A stretch of 64,000 nt of DNA from Chamaelirium japonicum (taxonomy: Eukaryota; Streptophyta; Magnoliopsida; Liliales; Melanthiaceae). Below the pieces are notes generated by a model. It saw nothing but the letters and a program-made list of their open reading frames with translations. It was not told the DNA's origin and did no database searches. Shown here piece after piece: positions 57,709 to 64,000 of this stretch (the first letter of the stretch is position 1; the number at the start of each line of letters is the position of its first letter). Both the position numbers and the translations under genes were made by a program. Location: positions 24,541,347-24,605,346 of the forward strand of contig OX393549.1 of the NCBI GenBank assembly GCA_947650365.1. The letters run 5' to 3'.

Positions 57709-59873
57709 TCAGAACCACATGCTCAGGTGTCGCCTCCTGCGCTGGTACACCCGCCAGGGTCGAGGCTCGATGTCCCCATCATTCTCCCCAGGTGGGAGAG
57801 AGCTCGACCCCGTCGAGTGAGGATCTGCAAAGCTCTCGTACTGCTCCAGGGTGTCGGGATCCAACTGTTGAAGATCGCTGCGGTCAAGCCAGGTGTCATC
57901 AGAGGTGGGTCTTCCCTTCCAACGGATCAGATACCGTTGGGTGCCACCGTCCTTACTGGACACAATCTCATCATCCACAATTTTATCTATTTTATCTGCT
58001 GCATAATTTGGTGGAATTTCTGAAAGTGGAGGTAGGGAGGGGCTCTCAGAAACTAGGTCATGGGAAGGCTCACCTACGAGAGGATTACTAAGGTTAAAAT
58101 CAGGACCCTTGTAGGCCACTAGGTCCTCGATATTGAAGGTGGAACTGATGCCGAAATCTTCAGGGAGATCTATAACATAGGCATTGTCATTCAATTTCTT
58201 TAAGATTTGGAAAGGGCCCGCACTGCGTGCATGCAGCTTTTTAACAGTTCCCGAGGGGAACCGTTCCGGACGGATCTGGACCATTACATAATCGCCAACA
58301 TTAAATGTTTTAAACCTTTTCCTGAGGTCAGCTCGTAGCTTATAATTAGCATTGCTCTGCTCAATCTTATCTTTGATTTCCCTGTGTAGTTTTTGGACAT
58401 GCGATGCAAATGCAGATGTTGACTCAGAGACTTGATGATAGTCAGCCATAGGGATGAGATCTATAGGCTGCCTAGGCTTAAAACCATGCACAATTTCATG
58501 GGAACTCAAACCAGTGGTCCTATTAACAGATGCATTGTATGCAAACTCAGCGATGGACAATTTCAGATCCCAAGTCCCAACATGTTCACCTACCAAGGTG
58601 CGCAAAAGGTTCCCCAGACTTCGATTAACTACCTCGGTTTGGCCATCGGTTTGTGGGTGGAAAGCGGTAGAAAACTGGAGCTTAGTGCCCAATTTATGCC
58701 ACATAGTTTTCCAGAAAAAACTGGTGAACTTAACATCCCTGTCAGAAACAATGGTTTTGAGCAGACCGTGCAATCTGACGACACCATCGAAGAAAATCTT
58801 AGCAACCCTCGAAGCATCAGACGTTTTGGAGCAGGGCAAGAAATGAGCCATTTTGGAGAAACGATCCACGACGACCAGAATCGAGTCGTGTTTCCTTAGT
58901 CTTTGGAAGGCCCAGTACGAAGTCCATGCTGATATCTTGCCATGGGCAATTTGGGACCGGTAAAGGAGTGTACAGGCCAGTGTTTTGCTTGTGTTGCTTG
59001 GCTAGCTGACAGGTGTGACATCTACCAACGTGCCTAGCAACATCGCGCTTCAGGCTTGGCCAATAGAACCGGTATTCCCCAGCTTCGATCGTTTTCTCAT
59101 TTCCAAAATGTCCGGCAAGACCTCCAGCGTGCAACTCCCACACGAGAAACTCGCGTAGCTTCGTCCCCGGAACAGATAGCCATCGTGCATGAGATAGCCA
59201 TCAACTTCGGACAGGGTCCCGTCTCTCAATAACGCATAGGTTTTGCTAAAGTCGGGACATGACTCATACTCAGCTTTTATCCTCGCAAACCCATCAACTG
59301 CCGTAGTTAATTTGGAAAGGATGAACACGCGACGGCTGAGCGCATCCGCAGCTTTATTTTCCACTCCCACCTTATGGCGCAGACTAAAGGTGTAATCCTG
59401 GAGGAATTCAACCCATCGACCATGTCGCGCATTCAATCTCTTCTGGGTGTAAATATATCGGAGGGCCTCATGGTCAGAAAAAATGACGAATTCTTGCGGC
59501 AGAAGGTAATGTCGCCAATGGTGAAGTGATTGTATCACCGCATAGAACTCCTTATCATAGGTAGAGTACCTCTGTCGAGTGTCATTTAGCTTCTCGCTAA
59601 AATAGGCTATCGGGTGGCCTTCCTGGGAAAGGACTCCACCTATCCCAAGCCCAGACGTGTCGCAAGCCACTTCGAAAACCTTAGAAAAATCAGGGAGACG
59701 CATGACAGGGGCCTCAATGAATGCTATAGCGGCGGCACTTGACCAAGTGAATTCACCCTTCTTAAAACAGTCAGTCACTGGGGCCATGATGGTGCTGAAC
59801 CCTTTGATGAATCGACGGTAAAAGGTGGCGAGCCCATGAAAACTTCTGACATCGCGAATATTCTTGGGTTCGG
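57709..59873 (-). pseudogene. pol: RT end, RNase H, integrase and chromodomain of the minus-strand chromovirus
   Basis: Continues pol on the far side of the nested solo LTR: RT/RNase H connection ([20 protein letters not shown]), RNase H ([20 protein letters not shown]), integrase zinc finger (CHTCQLAKQHKQNTGLY), core ([38 protein letters not shown]), GPY/F and a canonical chromodomain (QRYLIRWKGRPTSDDTWL). Frameshifts near 59150 and 58890 and a small deletion in RNase H near 59715 break the frame. The longest intact piece is 58869-57709 (386 aa, integrase core to C terminus). Confidence 0.92.
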
Positions 59874-59878
59874 GCCAC

Positions 59879-61126
59879 TGATGCAGGCAAAGGTCTGACC
59901 TACACTAGGGTTTCAATGGAGAACTGGGAAAATCTGAAAATCTATGCACTCACATAAAGCTTGGACTAAGATCTAATAAGTAGGGATACAATAATAACCT
60001 GAAAACGAAAATCAGCATATACTAATATCATTCGCAACAGTAGATAAGGAATTTCAAAGGTACGTTTGCTTCAGATTTTATATAAAAAAAGGCTACATAT
60101 GCTTGCAAGGGTAACCGACAGATTAAAGATAGCAAATCTAATAAGTAGGCATATGTTAGGGCTTCAACTAGCGATGAAACGGGCGGTTACGGCTGCGATG
60201 CGGAGCAGAGGCAATGGAAACAAAGGGGAAACGATGCGGATGCGAGGGAAAAATAAAGTAAATGATAGATACTGCCTGGGGTTTCCCGCCGTGGGTCGAT
60301 TGCAAGGATGCGCCGATGATCCTGCACACGGAGCAAGGCCGGACTTCGGGAGAAGCCGGAACCTTCGGAAAAACAACACCGAGGCCTTCACGAGGCGAAG
60401 TCGTGGAAGCGGCGAGGATCGGGGACACGCGTCTCGCCCGGAAGCACTCACGAAGAGGCACAAATTTCAGCAATTGATCAAAAACTGAATTCTTCTTCTT
60501 TCTTCATCTTTTTGTAGAGTTAGGGTTTTTTTTTTGGATGGCCAAGATCAAAGGGAGATAAGGGGGAATGGTGGGGATGCAATGGGCCAAGAAAGGAAAG
60601 GAAAAGAGAGAGAAATAAGGGGAAGAAGAGAGAGAGAAGAGAGGGGACGGAAGAGGGGGCGGATTGGCTCAGTTTCCGCGCGGGCAAGGGACGGATAAGC
60701 CCTAATTGAAGCCCACATAGCCCTAATTGAAGCCCAATTGATGCCACATCATCAAATTTAAGTTATTTTGCTATCTAACCGTCGGTTTCGAGACATAATC
60801 TCGTCCACCGGTACCCCGCAAACACACACACCCAGATTTTATTAATAACATGCAGAAAACTCACCCGAGAAGACCCGGATTCAATCCGAAAAGCCCTCGG
60901 ATGAGATCATGGACATCCCCCATGAATTAGGCAAGAACATAACTAATACTAAGTGCAGAAATTAGGCCAAAAACATAGAAAATGGGCCAAAAACTGAATT
61001 AAACGGCTACAAGTCCTCATATGGATAATGTCTTCCATGCATAAAATAAAACGACTGAAATAAAACTCTCTGGCAATGAACTGAAGATACGGCGATGATC
61101 TGATGGTGCTGATCAGGTCTGCATCA
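59879..61126 (-). repeat. Solo LTR nested in the chromovirus
   Basis: On the plus strand it starts TGATGCAGGC and ends GTCTGCATCA, with inverted TGATGCAG ends. GCCAC is duplicated exactly at 59874-59878 and 61127-61131. Removing it rejoins RT codons (AIEEW to PEPKNIRDV). There is no coding sequence inside; GC-rich leader-like DNA lies near 60170-60450. It is 1248 bp. The orientation is inferred from the polyadenylation-like AT-rich side and is uncertain. Confidence 0.88.
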
Positions 61127-61131
61127 GCCAC

Positions 61132-63614
61132 TCTTCGATCGCTCTGACCTTTTCGGGGTCTGCAGAGACTCCCTCAATAGAAACAACAAATCCTAAAAAT
61201 TGAACTTGAGTTGTGAGAAACGTGCACTTCTTCGGATTCGCATACAACTCTTCTTTTCTCCACACAGTACAGACTTGACACAGGTGGTCTAAATGTTGCG
61301 CCCGAGATTGACTGTAGACAACTATGTCGTCAAAGTACACCACAAGGAATTTACCCATAAATGGTCGGAGTACTTGCATCATAATTCTCATAAAGGTACT
61401 CGGGGCGTTGGTCAGCCCAAAGGGCATAACCATCCACTCATATAGTTCATCCTTAGTCCTGAACGCAGTCTTCCACTCGTCGCCAGGACGGATACGAATT
61501 TGGTGATAGCCACTCTTTAGGTCAATCTTGGAGAAGATGGTAGCTCCGGACATCATATCCAGCATGTCGTCCAGTCGCGGGATAGGGAAACGGTACTTGA
61601 CTGTTATTTTGTTGATGGCGCGACTATCTACACACATACGCCATGACCCATCTTTTTTAGGCGTCAGTAGGGCGGGGACCGCACAAGAGCTCATACTCTC
61701 CTTGATGAAACCCTTTTGTAGGAGTTCGTCAACCTGCCTCTTCAACTCCGCGTGTTTAGTAGGGTTCATTCGATAATGCCGCAGGTTGGGAAGACTTACC
61801 CCAGGGACCAAATCAATGGCATGTTGTATGTCGCACATCAGGGGCAGTTGGTCAGGGAGATCTTCAGGAAAAACATCAGCAAACTCCATAAGCATAGGGG
61901 TGATTTCGGGAGGGATCGACTGGCTGGAGTCCTTAGGGGTTTCTCTTACTACTAGGATGATGATAGGAGCCTCCTTTTCTACTTTGTGACTCAGCTCTTT
62001 GGCACTGACAAAACTAACGCTCTTGGCTTTCTTCGCGGGGGCAGTCTTTTGCTCGGCTTGGGCACTCTTGGGTGGGGAGGGGATCAACTTGACTTTCTTG
62101 CCCTCATGTTCAAACAGACACATGTTCGAGCATCCATAAATAAGAACATCGTTATCGAAAAGCCAAGGTCTTCCCAAGATGACTTGGCCCACATCCATAG
62201 TCAGGACATCACACCAGATCTTGTCCTGGTAGATGTTGAAATTTATGGGCACTAGACATCTCTGCTTGACCTCCATGACAGTGGAGTTGATCCAAGACAC
62301 TTGATAGGGACGAGGGTGGGGGACGACCTTGAGGCCAGTCTTGGAGATTTCAGCGGATGACACGGCATTGATGCAACTACCACTGTCGATGATGACCTTA
62401 CAGTTTTTATCCCCAATCTTGGTGAACGTGTGGAAAATAGCGGTGCGCCTCCAGTCATCTTGATCCTTGGGTTGGGATAGTGCGCACCTAACAACTGACA
62501 CGATGAGAGACGACAACTGCCTAAGACAACTCAGAATGGTACCGTCATCATCGTCATCAAAATCTCCATCTTCTTCCGCCTGGTAGACGAACTCTGCTTC
62601 TCCGGGCTCTACCGCTTCAATGGGATTGCCATCGACAATGTTGACTCTGACAGGGCTGGGGCAGTTGGCAGCTACGTGGCCATACCCTTGACACTTGTAA
62701 CACTTTGTGAGAGGGCTGACTTTGGAGAAGTCTCGCTCGACACTCTTTCCTTGGGCGTCCCTCTCAAAATTTTTATTGGGAATGCTGGGCTTTGGTTGAG
62801 ATGAGTTGGGGTAGGTTCGATTGGAATTGCTAGGGGAGGGCCTGGTGGGATAGCTTCTAGAATCAGGATGCTTGTAGGCGTGACTAGACCTAGAGGCGTC
62901 AAGGTCTTGTACTAAAGCATAGGCTCTTTTCAATTCCGTGACATCTCTGGCAAGGAGTTCATTTCTTAGGTCTTCTTTCAGGCCAGACCGGAAACGAGAG
63001 AGGACCTGGACAGACGTCTCGGTCCCAAGGACATTGCAGCGGGTGAGGAACTCATCAAATTTGGCAACATAATCCTTAGCCGATTTGCTACCTTGGGTAA
63101 ATTGGTGCCATTGATCTAACAGTCGTGCTTGGTATGACGGCGGCACATACTTACCCTTCAGCTCATTCTTCATGGCGACCCAGGTATCAATAGGGTCCTG
63201 GGTTCGCGCGACTCTCAACGCTTCCACATTGGTCCAGTATTGGCTCGCGGGTCCGCTGAGCTTCATGGCTGCGAAACGGACCTTCCTAACCTCAGTCAAC
63301 GGGTACCACATGAAATAACGATCCATGGACTGGAGCCAGTCCAAGAAAAACTGGGGATCATGTCTACCATCAAAAGAGGGTACCTCTAACCTGATACTCC
63401 GAAGGTACTGATCATCGGGGTCCTGGTTGTTTTGCCAGTTGGCCGGGTGCCCTTGAGAGGGATTAGGAAACTCAGCATGCGGATCGGTCTGCGCTTGTTC
63501 CATCCGGTCTAACCGGGCGTTGGTGTCGCGCTGATACGCGGCGAGGTTTTGGTTCATGGCGGTTATACCTTGGGTCAACTCAGCAAGTGCTCTAGTCAAA
63601 GCCTCGGGATCCAT
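61132..63614 (-). CDS. gag-pol: Gag, protease and reverse transcriptase of the minus-strand chromovirus
   Basis: One continuous frame from MDPEALTRALAEL. Gag capsid domain residues about 70-240 (RLEVPSFDGRHDPQFFLDW), CCHC knuckle near residues 303-316 (CYKCQGYGHVAANC), protease near 408 (VIIDSGSCINAVSS), RT from about 600 ([47 protein letters not shown] near 760). The frame runs into the nested solo LTR, where it would end after a few foreign codons at 61113. Gag, PR and RT-N are intact; RNase H and integrase are detached. ATG chosen as the first Met after the PBS leader, matching the family's Gag start. Confidence 0.93.
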
Positions 63615-63794
63615 ACTACAATTGTCTGACTCGCTAGACTCTCATAACAGATATGGCCTACCCCTATGGGTTGGCATGCAATGACAACACACAAGATGAT
63701 GCTAATATTTTTTTTTTAACTTAATGCACAAGAACTAAAATGAATGCAAGATGCAGGATCAGGTGTTGAATGCGAATGATCTAGCTATGACCAT

Positions 63795-63806
63795 GCTCTG
63801 ATACCA
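63795..63806 (-). other. Primer-binding site of the minus-strand chromovirus
   Basis: TGGTATCAGAGC on the minus strand, three bases from the LTR, complementary to initiator tRNA-Met. Confidence 0.92.
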
Positions 63807-63809
63807 AAA

Positions 63810-64000
63810 TGATGTGGAACGATGTGTGTTAACAGGGAGTTCAATATTCGTTGAGCAGCGACAGGATCACCAATTTACTCCGAGCCAAAACGGAAAATTA
63901 ATTTAAACAAGTAATGTGGCTAATGGTTTTAACAAAGCCGAACAGGCACACAAACAGTATTCCAACCCTTAAATAATTAAATAACATATGCTTGGTTATT
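63810..64000 (-). repeat. 5' LTR of the minus-strand chromovirus (partial)
   Basis: The first 191 bp align with 56281-56471 and continue beyond the window. Confidence 0.93.

Larger units (their letters stand above)
56281..64000 (-). mobile_element. Ty3/gypsy chromovirus, minus strand, incomplete at the right edge
   Basis: Both LTRs share TGATGTGGAAC... on the plus strand (56281 and 63810). Reading leftward from 63810 come PBS, gag-PR-RT, an inserted solo LTR, RNase H, integrase, chromodomain and the 3' LTR. LTR copies differ at about 9 of 191 comparable sites, 8 of them transitions. It is older than the copia element and has frameshifts in pol. Its proteins are close relatives of family B in the composite. 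Confidence 0.93.

Overview
The window is nuclear DNA of a flowering plant, in a repeat-rich, probably heterochromatic or pericentromere-like stretch. The evidence is plant Ty3/gypsy chromoviruses and a Ty1/copia element primed by initiator-methionine tRNA, an L1-type LINE, a tRNA-derived SINE, several MITE types, a plant-type U6 snRNA promoter, and the first exons of a plant NBS1 (nibrin) homologue. The species cannot be fixed from sequence alone.

Layout. 1-6818: 3' half of a Tekay/Del-like chromovirus (gag, a likely intron, pol, then a 2.6-kb LTR). 6819-9844: a short minisatellite, a 5'-truncated LINE, a complete-looking U6 snRNA gene (8299-8400), a SINE with target-site duplication (TSD), and a four-copy hairpin-bearing tandem repeat. 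9845-15011: a young full-length copia element (TSD GCCAC, LTRs differing only by an 8-bp indel) broken by one TAG codon. 15359-19438: a second LINE tail with a 14-bp TSD, an LTR-like remnant, and a Mutator-type MITE (9-bp TSD) carrying a nested LTR. 22053-31485: a satellite of about 175 bp per unit, interrupted by a 2-kb LTR and by (TA)n tracts that carry two foldback elements. 31938-32544: a solo LTR.

34361-35776: the FHA-encoding 5' exons of NBS1, the only host protein-coding gene I recognise. Its fourth intron holds a 14.3-kb composite retroelement (35901-50185) bounded by near-identical 676-bp LTRs and the TSD ATATG. Inside are a small non-autonomous element with unfamiliar ORFs, a third LTR copy in direct orientation, a truncated inverted LTR copy, and two head-to-head copies of a chromovirus 3' half plus LTR that form an inverted repeat with arms of more than 4 kb. 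A hAT-type MITE later entered one arm. No further NBS1 exon was recognised downstream.

50191-56280: low-complexity and tandem repeats without a recognisable gene. 56281-64000: a chromovirus on the minus strand, related to the one in the composite, with frameshifts, a nested solo LTR (59879-61126) and an unusual 259-codon ORF inside its LTR. It runs off the right edge.

Most coding capacity is gag-pol. The host genes are U6 (splicing) and NBS1 (DNA double-strand-break sensing in the MRN complex).
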